A stretch of 64,000 bases of DNA from Schistocerca nitens (GCF_023898315.1 NC_064621.1:16366501-16430500), one strand, 5' to 3'; positions 47,560 through 61,172 are shown, counted from the first letter of the stretch. Made by a program: numbers and translations. The notes: generated by a model not told the origin, from the sequence alone.

Positions 47560-48955
47560 CGTCTCTGAACACAATACAAGCTGCATTGCATCCACGTCAC
47601 AACGGATGTTCGAAGTGGCCTCCATGGGATGTGTATTTCGTAAGGTAATTACGTGTCGGAAATGCGTATTGTTGGAGTACTAAGTAACCATGAGGTTATT
47701 CTGTGTGATTGTGAATAAAACGGTATTGAAAGTTTTTCTTTGCTTTATTGTTATGATCACTATAAAGTTACAGTAAAAGTTAAATATCTGCCGGTATCGG
47801 CATAGCAGAGAGTTACGTGTTCGTTGGAAAACATGCGGTGTTTTCTGTATTTGTGTGGCTGCTGCAAGAATTCTTACAATCTATTCCGCCTCCGAGTGAA
47901 CAGGGCTGAATCCACCTCGGCTTTCATGTAGCTCAAAAAATGGTTCAAATGGCTCTACGCACTATGGAACTTAACATCTGAGGTCATCAGTCCCCTAGAC
48001 TTAGAACTACTTAAACCTAACTAACCTAAGGACATCACACACATCCATGCTCGAGGCAGGATTCGAACCTACGACCGTAGCAGCCACGTGGTTCCGCACT
48101 GAAGCCCCTAGAACCGCTCGTCCATCGAGGGCGGCTTTCATGTAGCCCCAGAGAAGGAAGTATAGTTGATGAGGTTCAGGAATCTTGCCGGCCCTTGTAC
48201 AGGACCTCCCAAGCCGATCCACCGATTGCGAAAGGTACTGGTTATTACCGCTCGGACTGTTTCTGCAAAAGATGCCCTGGGTTCCCTCATGCTGAAAACA
48301 CATCCGCTTTCTAATACCTAGTGGTATCTCTCCAACAACGTCGGCAGGTGGACTTCCAAGACCTGAGCCGAGCAGGCAACGTATAACGCGCAACTAAGTA
48401 GTCACCCACGATAGCGATCCACATGTCTACTGCAAAACGTCTCTGATGACCTCGAAGAATTGTAATATTCATCCGGGCACATATGCGAATTGAGACTTTC
48501 CGAGAAAACTGAGCCTCATCTATAAACGCAGCGTCGTCAAGAAAAAGAGGGCGGTCATTAGCCTGTTGCAGAAACCAGCGTACATAGTGAAGACGAGGTG
48601 GATGGACTGTACTCTCACAGGACGATAAGGTTGAAGCAGATCTTCAGGTAACGCATCCCATACTAAACTATTGTGAATACTGACCACAGCAGAAATTGCC
48701 CCTTGTACTTGTTTCTGTGATGTTCTCAAAGTGGAACAGCACTACTCCCTCGACTTTAGGTGTCCACTCCGTCCGTGGTCATCCAGTATTTGCCCTGGTT
48801 ACCGTCAATGTGCTGGTATTCCCCAGTCCAGTGTGGACTGTAGTAAATTCGCAGTGATGTGGGCATCTGCGTGCAGAGGGATTTTCGCGATACATTCGCT
48901 GGAACTTCAGCTATTCCTTCGTTGGCGCAGTTCCCCATGTGTAGCGCTCCATGTT
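47560..48955 (-). pseudogene. mariner-type (DUF4817-like) transposase relic
   Basis: The minus strand starts MERYTWGTAPTKE, then the diagnostic FQRMYRENPSARRCPHH. An FLDDAAFIDEAQF block and WGYMKA segment of the C-terminal catalytic region follow, ending near 47600 with GHFEHPL. A SINE sits between the WGYMKA codons and the tail. Stops and frameshifts are many. Its TIRs were not identified. Confidence 0.6.
47933..48131 (-). mobile_element. tRNA-derived SINE, full length
   Basis: 15-bp target duplication CGGCTTTCATGTAGC at 47918-47932 and 48132-48146. It is inserted in the transposase relic. Confidence 0.92.
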
Positions 48956-49210
48956 GACAACGCAACTGTCATGCAAGCAGTAGTGCTATTTCTGCTTACT
49001 GACTCAGTCTCTAAGATCATGACACGACAACACGTCACGTATCTTAAACTAACATCTGATGTAACAACATCTGGTCCACTCGGATATTAACTTCGGCACG
49101 CACAGTGCTAACGCGATATGGGTTCTCGACGTAAGTTTGCTTTACGAAATATATCTTTTTGTCTCCTATATCATCCTTGTTAGTTTGGGCAATGAATTTT
49201 TGAATGTATA

Positions 49211-50381
49211 CATGCCGAAACGCGAAAAAACTGGTATAGGTATGCCACTTCAAATGCAGAGATACGTAGGCAGGAAGAATACGGCGCTGTGGTCGGCACC
49301 GCTATATACGACAACAAGTGTCTAGCGCAGTTGTTAGAACGGTTACTGCTGCTACAATGGCAGGCTGTCAAGATTTAAGTGAGTTTGAACGTGGTATTAT
49401 AGTCGGCGCACGAGCGATGGGACACAGCATCTCCTAGGTATCGAGGAAGTAGGGATTTTCCCGTACGACCGTGAATATCGGGAATCCGGTAAAACATCGA
49501 CATCGCTGCGGCCGGAAAAAGATCCTGCAAGAACGGGACCAAGGACGACTGAAGAGAATTGCTGCAGATTTCAATGCAAGGCCATCAACAAGTGTCAGTA
49601 GGCGAACCATTCAACGGAGCATCATCGATATGGGCTTTCGGAGTCGGAGGTCCACTCGTGTAACCTTGATGACTGCACGACACAAAGCTTTGCGCCTCGC
49701 CTGGGCCAGTCAACACCGACACTGGACTCTTGACGACTGGAAACACGTTGCCTGGTCGGGAGAGTTTCGGTTCAAATTGTAATGAGCGGACGGACGTGTA
49801 CGTGTACGGGGACAACCTCATGACTGCTTGGACCGTGCATGTCAGCAAGGGAGTGTTCAAGCTGGTGGAGTGTGTGTAATGGTGTATGGGCCGCGTGCAG
49901 TTGGTTTAATATGGAGCCGCTGATAATCTACATACGACTGTGACAGCTGACACGTACGTAAGCATCCTGTCTGATCGCCTGCATACTTTCATGTATTTCT
50001 GCACTGCGACGGACTTGGGCAATTTCAGCAGGACAATGAAAAACTCCCACACGTCCGGAATTGCTACAGTGTGGCTCCAAGAACACTCCTCTGAGTTTAA
50101 ACACTTCCACTGGCCACCTAACTCCCCAGATATGAACGTTATTGAGCAGATCTGGGATGCCTTACAACGTGCTGTTCAGAAGAGATCTCCACCTCCTCCT
50201 ACTCTTACGGATTTACGGACAGTCGTGCAAGATTCGTGGTGTCAGTTCGCTCCCGCACTACTTCAGACATTAGTCGAGCCCACGCCACGTCGTGTTGCGG
50301 CACTTGTGCGTGGTCACAGGGGCCCTACACGATGTTAGGCAGGTGTACCAGTTTTTTTTTTTTTTTTTTGGCTGTTCACTG
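49211..50381 (+). mobile_element. Tc1-like transposon, decayed
   Basis: Ends resemble inverted repeats (CGCGAAAAAACTGGTATAGG at left; AAAAACTGGTACACCTGCC in reverse at right) flanked by TA. The transposase starts near 49356 (MAGCQDLSEFERG). It is readable through NARPSTSVSRRTIQRSI, LTLDDWKHVAWSGEFRF-like sequence (first Asp changed to Gly) and a C-terminal frame at 49940-50338. That frame has PPNSPDMNVIEQIWDALQ, with the third acidic residue present, and ends RGHRGPTRC. Several stops and frame changes. Confidence 0.75.
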
Positions 50382-50619
50382 TATGCTTGCAAACTGCAGA
50401 GCACCCCTCGTTCAGCACAGAAACTACTGGTGACATATTGTTCTCGGAATATTCGTTAATATTTCGAACGCAGTGACGTGGCTATGGCGTTCCCGGTTTG
50501 GTGACGAGTGCTGTAATCAAATTTTAGAAGACTGCTGTAGACTGAGGCGATAATGCAGGGGCGCGTGAGAATGGACAGGTGCTGGGTGCGGGAGGCTGGT
50601 GCGTGCTGCCGGTACTCAC

Positions 50620-51331
50620 ATTGAGCTGCATCACGATCTTGTTGTACGCCCAGTGCCAGCGCTCGCGGGCCGACAGGACGCGGCGCTCGGGCTTCTCGGC
50701 GGGTGGCGGCGGGTGCACGACGAGCGAGACGGGCGCGGGCGACGACTGCTCCTCGTCCTCGAAGGACACGCTCTTCGACTTGGCCTCGCTGGACGGCGGC
50801 GGCTCCTCGCTGGGCGTGCGGCTCAGCTCGAGCGAGCCGGTGGCCGTGCCCGGCTGCGGGGGCGACGCCGCGTGCTGCTGCTGCTGCTGCTGCGGGGGCG
50901 GCACGTACGGCTCGATGAGGCTGTTCTCGGGGGCGGCGGGCGGCGTCGCGAAGCGCTCCAGCAGCGCCGCCGGCGGCGGCGCCACCACGGTCGGCGAGTC
51001 GCGCCCGTAGCGGTGCTCCGACAGCGAAGACGCCTGCCGGCCCGCCGGCCCGGGGTACTTGTCCAGCTGCGTCGACGGCGTCGACCGGCCCTCGGGCTGC
51101 TGCTGCTGGGGCGTCGAGCGGCCGCCGCCGAACCGGCCCTCCAGCTGCGGGGGCGGGTACTTGTCCAGCTGCGCGGCGGGCGGCGACGCCGGGTAGCGCT
51201 CCAGCTGCGCCGCCGACGCCGACGGGCTGAGGCCGGCGCGGCCCTGCAGCCTGCCCAGCGCGGGCGGCGGGCTGCCCCTGGAGCCCAGCTTATCCATTTG
51301 GCTGCCGCCGGGGCTCGTCCGGCCGCTGTAC
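50620..51331 (-). CDS. internal exon of a host gene, proline/glutamine-rich, unidentified
   Basis: The minus strand has an acceptor (GTGCGCGCGCAG at 51343-51332) and a strong donor (CTCAAT|GTGAGTAC at 50620/50619) bounding 712 bp of fully open, GC-rich sequence. It encodes about 237 aa. Entry phase splits a codon after two bases; exit is at a codon boundary. The protein is disordered-looking: recurring QLDKYP / QLERYP / QLEGRF units, a QQQQQQ run, SKSVSFEDEE, then a different, ordered-looking end RERWHWAYNKIVMQLN directly before the donor. No transposon similarity. I do not recognise the gene. The antisense frame is compositional. Confidence 0.75.
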
Positions 51332-51487
51332 CTGCGCGCGCACCAGTAAATGAAACTTGCCGCAACACACACAATTTCGTTCTTACCGTTGAAAAACTTA
51401 TCACCTAAAAGGAACATGTAAATTACTTATTACTTAATTAATTAATTTAACCTTATCTATAATAATCGTGTATGGCAAAGAAATGAA

Positions 51488-51710
51488 TTCAAATTTGTAC
51501 CGACACTGGTAATCGTAACCACATCTCCTGCTTATTAGGCATAAGCGTGATGCGTTACACCGTAATAGCAATGACTACCCTAGTACGTCCCTCTCACTAA
51601 TTCCATCTCGAACTCCAGCCCGTTGCTACGGATAGTGCGTATGTCTAATAAGCGGGAGACCCAGGTTCGAATCCAAGTGCTGGTACTGATTTTAACCCTT
51701 CTTTTGGCCT
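51488..51710. mobile_element. double tRNA-like inverted element
   Basis: Left half in reverse reads CTAATAAGCAGGAGATGTGG...AGTGTCGGTAC. The right half reads CTAATAAGCGGGAGACCCAGG...AAGTGCTGGTAC with B box GGTTCGAATCC. The centre (CTACCCTAGTACGTCCCTCT) aligns with 19411-19431. Same design as 19262-19546. Confidence 0.55.
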
Positions 51711-52008
51711 ACATCATTATCATACGTAAAGGCGAGACTCAATGTGTCCCAGGAATTCCAACTACATACGATCGACCTAAACTGATTAGTGCCATGAGGC
51801 CCCCTCTTACATCAGACCAGTGTTTCACGCATACAGTCTCTTCCTTTATGTCTTAGTTAAGTAAGAAATAACAATTGTAATATGAGATAGAGTATTAAAA
51901 TGATGTCAGAGTCTATAGAGACAATGTGAGGAAATAATACTGTCTATAAACTAATAACGTTAATACTGGTTGTATTTCTACTATTACAGCTGCTGTTGCC
52001 ACTAACAG

Positions 52009-52036
52009 TAATAATAATAATAATAATAATAATAAT
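52009..52036. repeat. (TAA)n tract before beta copy 3
   Basis: About nine TAA units directly abut the CCCCGTGG start of the beta LINE. Confidence 0.95.
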
Positions 52037-55000
52037 CCCCGTGGAGGCCCGGGAAAAGAATAGGCCTCCGGTATGTTCTGCCAGTCGTAAAAGGCGACGA
52101 AAAGAACAAACCACTAATAGGGCTAACCCCCCTTTTAGTGTGATGAGTTGGTTCAGGACAGAACTAAAGAAGCCTCGAACAAGCGCCGTCATGTTCGGGG
52201 ACGACGCTTGAACCCTATGCCCGCCCACAATGGTAACGACACTGCTAGCCAACTGGAAAATGATTTAAATCCAAATAGAGGTGTTTTGCAGGATATGCTT
52301 CCTACAACCACCCTAGAAGGAAAACAAAGGCAGAGGATGAGATGGTCAGATGAAGTTAATCGACACCTCATGTTCTGTTATTACCAAGCAACAAACCTAG
52401 GAACCAACACAACTGGATACAGATCACAAGTATACACAACATTTATTACCAGATACCCAGAATTAAAATTTATAACAGAACAACGACTAGCTGATCAGAT
52501 CCGTGTAATAATCAAAAATAACGGGATACCCCAGTCAGAATCAGAAAACATCAAACAACAAGTACAACAAATACTGGAACAAAATAATGTGCAAACAGAA
52601 GTAGAAGAAAACAGAGTAATGGACTCAAACATCCCAGAGCAAACAAACAAAGAACAACACGCATCAATTAAACAATCAGAGGAAAACGAAATCTTGCGAC
52701 AGCCACCAGACCAAGCACAAATAGAACACGAAGTGACACACATGTTAGATATAGAAGAAAAATTTCAGCTGACATATATAGAATACAAAGACATAAATAC
52801 AGACATTAGACCATTCTTGCATAGACTGCCAAGTAACCCACAAGTCGAAACATCAATAAAAACTATCAACACAATCATACACAACAAAATAAATGAATAT
52901 ACAACTATGGAAGAGTTACAACTACTGGTTTATATAGGAGCACTCACTATACTAAATATACACACTAGGCAGAGATCAGAACCAACCAACACACAGAAGA
53001 AACCCACAAAACCAGCATGGCAACACAGGCTACAGATCAGAATAGAAAAACTGAGAAAGGACATCGGACAGCTAACACAATTTATAAGAAATAAATTTGT
53101 CAGAAAAAAAACGAAAAAGTCAGGTAAAATCTCACAACAAGAAGCGATAGAGCAATTAGATGAGAAGAAGCAGAAATTACAAGCATTGGCCAAACGACTT
53201 AGGAGATACAAAAAAAGTGAAAATAGAAGGAAACAAAACCAAACATTCAACGCAAACCAAAAGAAATTTTACCAGACAATAGATAACACACACATTAAAA
53301 TAGACAATCCACCAAATATAACAGACTTGGAACACTTCTGGAGCAACATATGGTCAAACCCGGTACAACATAACAGGCATGCACGGTGGATACAAGCAGA
53401 AACAGACACATACAAGATGATACCACAAATGCCTGAAGTGATAATTTTGCAACATGAAGTCACCCAAGCTATTAATGCTACTCACAATTGGAAAGCCCCT
53501 GGAAAAGATAAAATAGCAAATTTCTGGCTAAAGAAGTTCACCTCAACACATTCACATCTAACTAAATTATTTAACAGTTACATTGCAGACACATACACAT
53601 TCCCTGATACACTTACACATGGAATAACTTATCTGAAACCTAAAGATCAAGCAGACACACCAAACCCAGCTAAATATCGCCCCATAACATGCCTACCAAC
53701 AATATACAAAATATTAACTTCAGTCATTACACAGAAATTAATGACACACACAACACAGAACAAAATTATAAATGAAGAACAAAAAGGCTGTTGCAAAGGG
53801 GCACGAGGATGTAAAGAGCAACTGATAATAGATGCAGAGGTGACATATCAAGCTAAAACTAAACAAAGGTCGCTACACTACGCATACATTGATTACCAAA
53901 AAGCTTTTGATAGTGTACCCCACTCATGGTTACTACAAATATTGGAAATATACAAAGTAGATCCTAAATTGATACAGTTCCTAAACATAGTAATGAAAAA
54001 TTGGAAAACCACACTTAATATCCAAACAAATTCAAATAATATCACATCACAGCCAATACAGATTAAGCGTGGAATATACCAAGGAGATTCATTAAGTCCT
54101 TTCTGGTTCTGCCTTGCTCTGAACCCAGTATCCAACATGCTAAATAATACAAATTATGTATAGAATATCACTGGAACATACCCACACAACATCACACATT
54201 TGCTATACATGGATGATCTAAAACTACTCGCAGCAACAAATCAACAACTCAACCAATTACTATAGATAACAGAAGTATTCAGCAATGATATAAATATGGC
54301 TTTTGGAACAGACAAATGTAAGAAAAATAGCATAGTCAAGGGAAAACACACTAAACAAGAAGATTACATATTGGATAACCACAGTGACTGCATAGAAGCG
54401 ATGGAAAAAACAGATGCCTATAAATATCTAGGATACAGACAAAAATAGGAATAGATAATACAAATATTAAAGAAGAACTAAAAGAAAAATATAGACAAAG
54501 ACTAACAAAAATACTGAAAACAGAATTGACAGCAAGAAACAAGACAAAAGCTATAAATACCTATGCTATACCAATATTGACCTACTCATTTGGAGTAGTG
54601 AAATGAGTAACGCAGACCTAGAAGCACTCAATACACTTACACGATCACAGTGCCGCAAATATAGAATACATCACATACATTCAGCAACAGAAAGATTCAC
54701 ATTAAGCAGAAAGGAAGGAGGAAAGGGATTTATCGACATAAAAAACCTACATTATGGACAGGTAGACAATTTAAGAAAATTCTTTATAGAACGAGCAGAA
54801 ATCAGCAAAATACACAAAGAAATCACTCATATAAATACATCTGCTACACCACTGCAATTTCATCACCACTTCTACAACCCTTTAGATCACATAACATCAA
54901 CAGATACGAAGAAAGTAAATTGGAAAAAGAAAACACTACATGGCAAGCACCCGTATCATCTAACACAGCCACACATCGATCAAGACGCATCCAACACATG

Positions 55001-55796
55001 GCTAAGAAAAGGCAATATATACAGTGAGACGGAAGGATTCATGACTGCAATACAGGATCAAACAATAAACACCAGATATTACAGCAAGCATATTATTAAA
55101 GATCCCAATACCACAACAGATAAATGCAGACTTTGCAAACAACAAATAGAAACAGTAGATCACATCACAAGCGGATGTACAATACTAGCAAATACAGAAT
55201 ACTCCAGAAGACATGACAATGTTGCAAAAATAATTCATCAACAGCTTGCCTTACAACATAAACTTATAGAACAACGCGTTCCTACATACAAGTATGCACC
55301 ACAAAATGTACAGGAGAATGATGAATACAAATTATACTGGAACAGAACCATTATAACAGATAAAACAACGCCACATAACAAACCTGACATCATACTCACC
55401 AATAAAAAGAAGAAATTAACACAACTAATCGAAATATCCATACCCAATACAACAAATATACAAAAGAAAACAGGAGAAAAAATTGAAAAATACATCCAAC
55501 TGGCTGAGGAAGTCAAGGACATGTGGCATCAGGATAAAGTTGACATTATAGCAATTATACTATCAACTACAGGAGTCATACCACACAATATCCACCAGTA
55601 CATCAACGCAATACAGCTACATCCAAACATACATATACAACTACGGAAATCCGTAATTATTGATAAATGTTCAATTACCCGAAAGTTCCTAAACGCAATG
55701 TAACATATACCGTACAGTTAAAAGGAAGTCACGCTTGATCAAGGTCCGCGTCACTTTCATTTCGAACCAGACCTAAGGTCTGAGAAAGGAAAGAAA
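52037..55796 (+). mobile_element. Dong/R4-like LINE, beta copy 3 (full length, older)
   Basis: 3.76 kb, same 5' and 3' limits as copies 1 and 2, followed by (TAA)4 at 55797-55808. It differs from them more than they differ from each other. The 3'UTR keeps the second hairpin with compensatory changes (55768-55782). Confidence 0.87.
52217..55703 (+). pseudogene. Dong-like polyprotein, two stops and two frameshifts
   Basis: Open from the N-terminus to TAG at 54161-54163 (Tyr codon in the other copies). A second TAG lies near 54263 (Lys). One-base losses occur near 54445 and 54604. RT motifs, YMDD near 54207, the CCHC finger and the PD...IEISIP endonuclease motif (in 54603-55703) are retained. 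Confidence 0.85.
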
Positions 55797-57932
55797 TAAT
55801 AATAATAATGTCAGAATCTTACTAGGTGATTACAATGCGCAGCTAGGCAAAGAAAGAAAACAATAGCAAACTTTCCAGCACATAAATGGAATAATCAAAA
55901 TGGATGGAGCCTGGTCGAATTCTGCAGGACATTCAATCTTAAAATCATGTCAACGTATTTCAACGTATATCAAAACAAATGACATGGAGATCACCCAACT
56001 CACTCATTTGTGAATTCCAAATTGACCATGTAGCAATTTCCCATCCAAACCACAGAGAAATTGTGAATATCCAAGTAAGAAAGGGTGCAAATGTAGACTC
56101 AGACCATTACTTTACGAGAATCAAACTACAGTTAAAACCTCAGAGGTTCACAGAAAGGAAGCCACTAATCCCAAAATTTGACACTAGCCGGATCCAACCA
56201 TTTTTCACCGAGTAATTAAAGAAAAAGCACTCCAACAATTGGAAGCAACTGAGAAGCAAACTAATCGAAACCGCACAAACACTGGAACCTCTGCAAAAAG
56301 GAAAAAAACACCCTAGATGGAACGAAGAATGTGAACAAACAATCCAACCTCCACAGAAAGCATACAGTAATTGGAACAGCAGAAAGACAGAGTAGAATTA
56401 CAAAACATTCTTGGCAGTGAGGAAAGAGACAGCCCAATTAATCAGAAAGACCAAAAGCAAATTTGAAAAGGACCAGTTACTTGAAATCGAGAAAGACTTT
56501 GAAAGAAACAAGAGGCGAAATTTTTACAAGATTTTCAAAACAAAACCCAGAGGATATCAGCCGCAAAATCATTGCTTCAAGAAAGGAACTGGGCAATTTG
56601 CTCTGAACAATCAAGAAAATTACGAAGAACTTGAAAGATATTTTGAAAAACTGCTGAACTGCCTAGAACCAATACAAGGACTTCCGCCTCAGGAACCTGA
56701 ATCCACAAACCCAAACTCATTATCCCCGGATGTAGAGGGAATCACCAAATAGATCACACGCCTTAAAAACAATAAATCTGCAGGTGAAGCTGGAACCGTA
56801 GCGGAAATCCTCAAATCGACATGACCAAATACTATAAGAGAAATCAACGAAATAATAGAAGACATCTGGCAAGCAGAACGAATTCCGGACGACTGAAAAA
56901 ATGCATTAGTTCACCCAGTACACACTAGAAAGGAGACAGATCGGATACAAACAAATAGGGGAATCTCATTGATATCAGTAGCTTTCAGAATTTATCCCAG
57001 TGCCTTCTCGATAGAGCACAACAACAACTAGAACCAAAAATTGGAGAATATCAGGCAGGATTCAGACCAGGCCGTTCATATTCAGAGCAAATTCTGAACT
57101 TAAAACTGATCTTAAGACATCAGAGAGTAAGTGGCAAAGATGTAGTTTGCACATTTGTTCACTTTAAAAATGCGTACGATTCCGTTGATCGTCAATCATT
57201 AATCCAAATATTTTAGATCTGAAAACACTTGCAATCGTACAACAGACATTGTCAGACACAAAATCTAAAGTCAAATTTATGGGGGAAATCTCTGAACCTT
57301 TTCTGATCAAAACAGGAATAAGACAAGGAGATGGACCCTCTTCACTACTGTTCAACTGCGTCCTCAAGATTGACCAACCAATTACACTCGGTAGAGGAAA
57401 ATTAACAGTAGATCGCTTAGCATTTGCAGACGATCTAGCCATCTTAACTCGCGATGTTTCAACAGCCAAAAAACAGAAACTGCGGAAAAAGTCGGCCTGC
57501 AAGTATTTTTTGAAAAGACAGAATATATACTAGCAATAAGCAAGCAACAAAATTCATGGAGACAAAATATGGCAAAATTGAACGAGTCCCACTATTTAAA
57601 TATCTCGGTGAAACGATTCAGGAAAATGGAATAGAAACGAAAACCAACGAAGTCAGATGCCAAAAGATTGACACCGCTTATCGACTCACTCAAAATAACT
57701 ACACTACTGACCATTAAAATTGCTACACTACGAAGATGACGTGCTACATACGCGAAATTTAACCGACAGTAAGAAGATGCTGTGATATGTAAATGATTAG
57801 CTTTTCAGAACATTCACACAACGTTGGCGTCGGTGGCGACACCTACAACGTGCTGACATGAGGAAAGTTTCCAACCGATTTCTCATACACGAACAGCAGT
57901 TGACCGGCGTTGCCTGGTTAAAAGTTGTTGTC

Positions 57933-58970
57933 ATGCCTCGTGTAGGGAGGAGAAATGCGTACCATCACGTTTCCGACTTTGATAAAGGTCGGATTGTAGC
58001 CTATCGCGATTGCGGTTTATCGTATCGCGACATTGCTGCTCGCGGTGGTCGAGATTCAATGTCTGTTAGCAGAATATGGAATCGATGGGTTCAGGAGGGT
58101 AATACGGAACACCGTGCTGGATCCCAACGGCCTCGTACCACTAGCAGTCGAGATGACAGGCATCTTATCCGCAGGGCTGTAACGGATCGTGCAGCCACGT
58201 CTCGATCCCTGAGTCAACAGATGGGGACGTTTGCAAGACAACAACCATCTGCACGAACAGTTCCACGACGTTTGCAGGAGCATGGACTATCAGCTCGGAG
58301 ACCATGGCTGCGGTTACCCCTGACGCTGCACCACAGACAGGAGCGGCTGCGAAGGTGTACTCAACGACGAACCTGGGTGCACGAATGGCAAAACGTCATT
58401 TTTTCGGATGAATCCAGGTTGTGTTTACAGCATCATGATGGTGGCATCCGTGTTTGACGACATCGCGGTGAACGCACATTGGAAGCGTGTATTCGTCATC
58501 ACCATAATGGCGTATCACCCAGCGTGATGGTATGGGGTGCCATTGGTTACACGTCTCGGTCACCTCTTGTTCGCATTGACGGCACTTTGAACAGTGGACG
58601 TCACATTTTAGATGTGTTGCGACCCGTGGCTCTTCCCTTCAGTCGATCCCTGCGAAACCCTACATTTTAGCAGGATAATGCACGACCGCATGTTGCAGGT
58701 CCTATACGGGCCTTTCTGGATACAGAAAATGTTTGACTGCTGCCCTGGCCAGCACATTGTCCACGTCTCTCACCAATTGAAAACGTCTGGTCATTGGTGG
58801 CCGAGCAACTGCCTCGTCACAATACGCCAGTCACTAGTCTTGATGAACTGTGGTATTGTGTTGAAGCTGCATGGGCAGCTGTACCTGTACACGCCATCCA
58901 AGCTCTGTTTGACTCGATGCCCAGGCGTATCAAGGCCGTTATTACGGCCAGAGGTGGTTTTTCTGGGTAC
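57933..58970 (+). pseudogene. Tc1 transposase with three nonsense codons, no frameshift
   Basis: One continuous frame from MPRVGRRNAYHHVSDFDKG. The paired helix-turn-helix region ends near residue 120. First catalytic Asp in VIFSDESRL, second in QDNARPH, Glu in SPIENVW; 34 residues separate the last two. Stops are TGA 58455-58457 (where Trp is usual), TAG 58668-58670 (Gln) and TGA 58734-58736 (probably Arg). All three are explained by single transitions. The usual stop after FSGY is also lost. Confidence 0.87.
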
Positions 58971-59026
58971 TTATTTCTCCGGATCTGTGCACCCAAATTG
59001 CGTGAAAATGTAATTACATATCAGTT

Positions 59027-60791
59027 TGTAACAACAACAACTGTACATATAATAATTTTTCCTTCTGATTTTCGATAAATTAGTTTAAGCAATGTTTTGA
59101 TTTCATTTCTTTTTCTTTTCGTGTCATTATGTTAAAGAAACTATAAGCAACTTTCGATGTGAATATTAATATTTACGTCAAATTTCAAGCAATGCTATAA
59201 CAGAATTGAAGTGTAACACATGTTGAATCTATTGTTATACGTTTAAAATTGTAATTGAGCGTCTGGTCCATACGTAGGCAATGTATTAGGATATGTGGAA
59301 TGTAAAACCTTTGGTGAATACCCTGTCTGTAGGAGAGCGGTAAAAGGTGGATGGCAGGCGAGCGCGGGAAAATGCACACGGGCGCGGCACGGCATAACGG
59401 GCTCGGCAATATAGTCGGAGTTGGGCATCGGTCTGAGAAACACGCTCTGGATCGAGGAGGCTCTCCTGGAAAACGTGATTTCATTGAGCCTCGGATGTGC
59501 CGTTTCCGACGACTATACAGCATGGCTATATTCTATAGGCACCAAATTGAAAAGGATTGCGACGCTAAGAAGAAGCAAAGTGCCGATGCATCAAGAGCCA
59601 TAGCTGTGATTGTATGTGTGCTGTGCGCCTCGCCATCTCGCCGCCCGCCAACCGCCGCATCGACACGAACAGGTTGAATCTTTAGAATTGTATTCGTGTG
59701 GACCAGTGTTAATTTTGTTCCTGACTGTTCAATAACAACTTTTACCAGAATTGTCCTATCAATTAATTATCCTCATCACTAACATAGTCAGGGTCCTTTC
59801 CACATGTTGTGCAATCCGAGTGTCCCGAAATGAAGATTTAAAGTTTATGTTAATAAGAATTACCTGCAGACCTATCTATGCTAGAAAGATGTTTAAGGAG
59901 CTTTATTGTTGATGAAAATATAAGCAAAGAACAAAGGTCTGACAAAGTTGGAAGATAATTTTGGAATTGGTTTAGTAATGAAGCTTAATTAATTTGAGAC
60001 AAAATTAATGGTAGTTAAATGAGGAAGTAATAAGACCAAAAGTGTAGTAACTCATATATTGTAAATCTTGAATGCTTAATGCTTCCAATAGTTAATAGTT
60101 TCAACACAGTGATCATAACAGTTTCAGGGTCCCCCCCCCCCCCCCCGCCCTTCCACTCTTTTCTTTTCTATTCATTTAAATTCTGGAGTGTACTGAACTG
60201 ATTTGACCAGCAAAGTTAAAGTCAATATAAAACCTAAATTTATCAGTGTTTTACCCTTATTAAAATTGACATTGTATGTGTGTTTCAAAAGTGCTATTTC
60301 TAGGGTAACCTATGCCCGATTTCAGTCGGACCAATAGACAAAACGCAGTTTGTAGTAATCATTATAGTGTAATGTTGTGTATTTACAGCGTGTCCAATTT
60401 AGTACAGAAAGGGAAAATATTAGTTCAATAGATTTTTCTGGTTCTAAAATTTTCCATATAATGCAGTATTACTACGTGTTGTTATGCTTGTACGTACACC
60501 CACTTGTACAATGGAAAAACTCACTTAATGCCTAATTAGGCTGGCGACCGTATTATTAACAATTGGTAGCATCTGCTGTTTATGTTTCTTGCCCGTCCTA
60601 ACGTGTAGTTGACTTTAGACTTGCTTGACGTATCATTGTTGTTACTGAGTGGGTGTAAGTCTGATTGTGCCTCCATTCAGGTACACGCGGTCAACATATT
60701 TACTAAAATCCTTTCTTATAAGGTGAAGCCCATCAACTTACCATAGTACAGGCTTTAAAGAGTTAACGTACGCACGAGCGGAGACGTTACA
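59027..60791. mobile_element. probable solo LTR inside the Tc1 element
   Basis: The insert begins TGTAAC and ends GTTACA, the short inverted termini typical of LTRs. Flanks AGTT and ATTT could be a 4-bp duplication with one change. It encodes nothing recognised and includes a C homopolymer at about 60130-60147. Its length (1765 bp) is long but possible for a solo LTR. Orientation is unknown. Confidence 0.5.
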
Positions 60792-61172
60792 ATTTCTAGT
60801 ATAATATATTTGTCCAATGAATACCCGTTTTTCATCTGCATTTCTTCTTGGTGTAGCAATTTTAATGGCCAGTAGTGTATAATAAAACATGTGTCTCCAC
60901 GCACACAAAATTACGACATCACATTACCGTCATAAAACCGGAATGCCTATATGGATCAGAGACACTAATTTTAAACAGGAAAATAGACATAGAAAACATT
61001 CAGAAAAAGGGAACGGAAGATCATAATTTTAGGCCCAAAACTTGAAGATGAACAGTATCGGCTCAGAGGCAAACAGGAAATCAGACAATAATATTCACAG
61101 TGACATTAGAAAACGCAGATTAAGGTTCTATGGACACATCAAAAGAATGAATCCGGACACACAAAGCAAATA

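Larger units (their letters stand above)
57702..60877 (+). mobile_element. Tc1-like transposon (DD34E), interrupted by an LTR-like insert
   Basis: TIRs CACTACTGRCCATTAAAATT at both ends with TA duplications at 57700-57701 and 60878-60879. The transposase is at 57933-58970. A 1765-bp insert lies in the 3' part; without it the element is about 1.41 kb. Confidence 0.88.

Noticed and set aside
50599-51408. Arg/Leu-rich plus-strand frame of 269 aa
   Set aside because: Antisense shadow of the minus-strand exon; its composition is a by-product of GC-rich codons, while the splice signals fit the minus strand.
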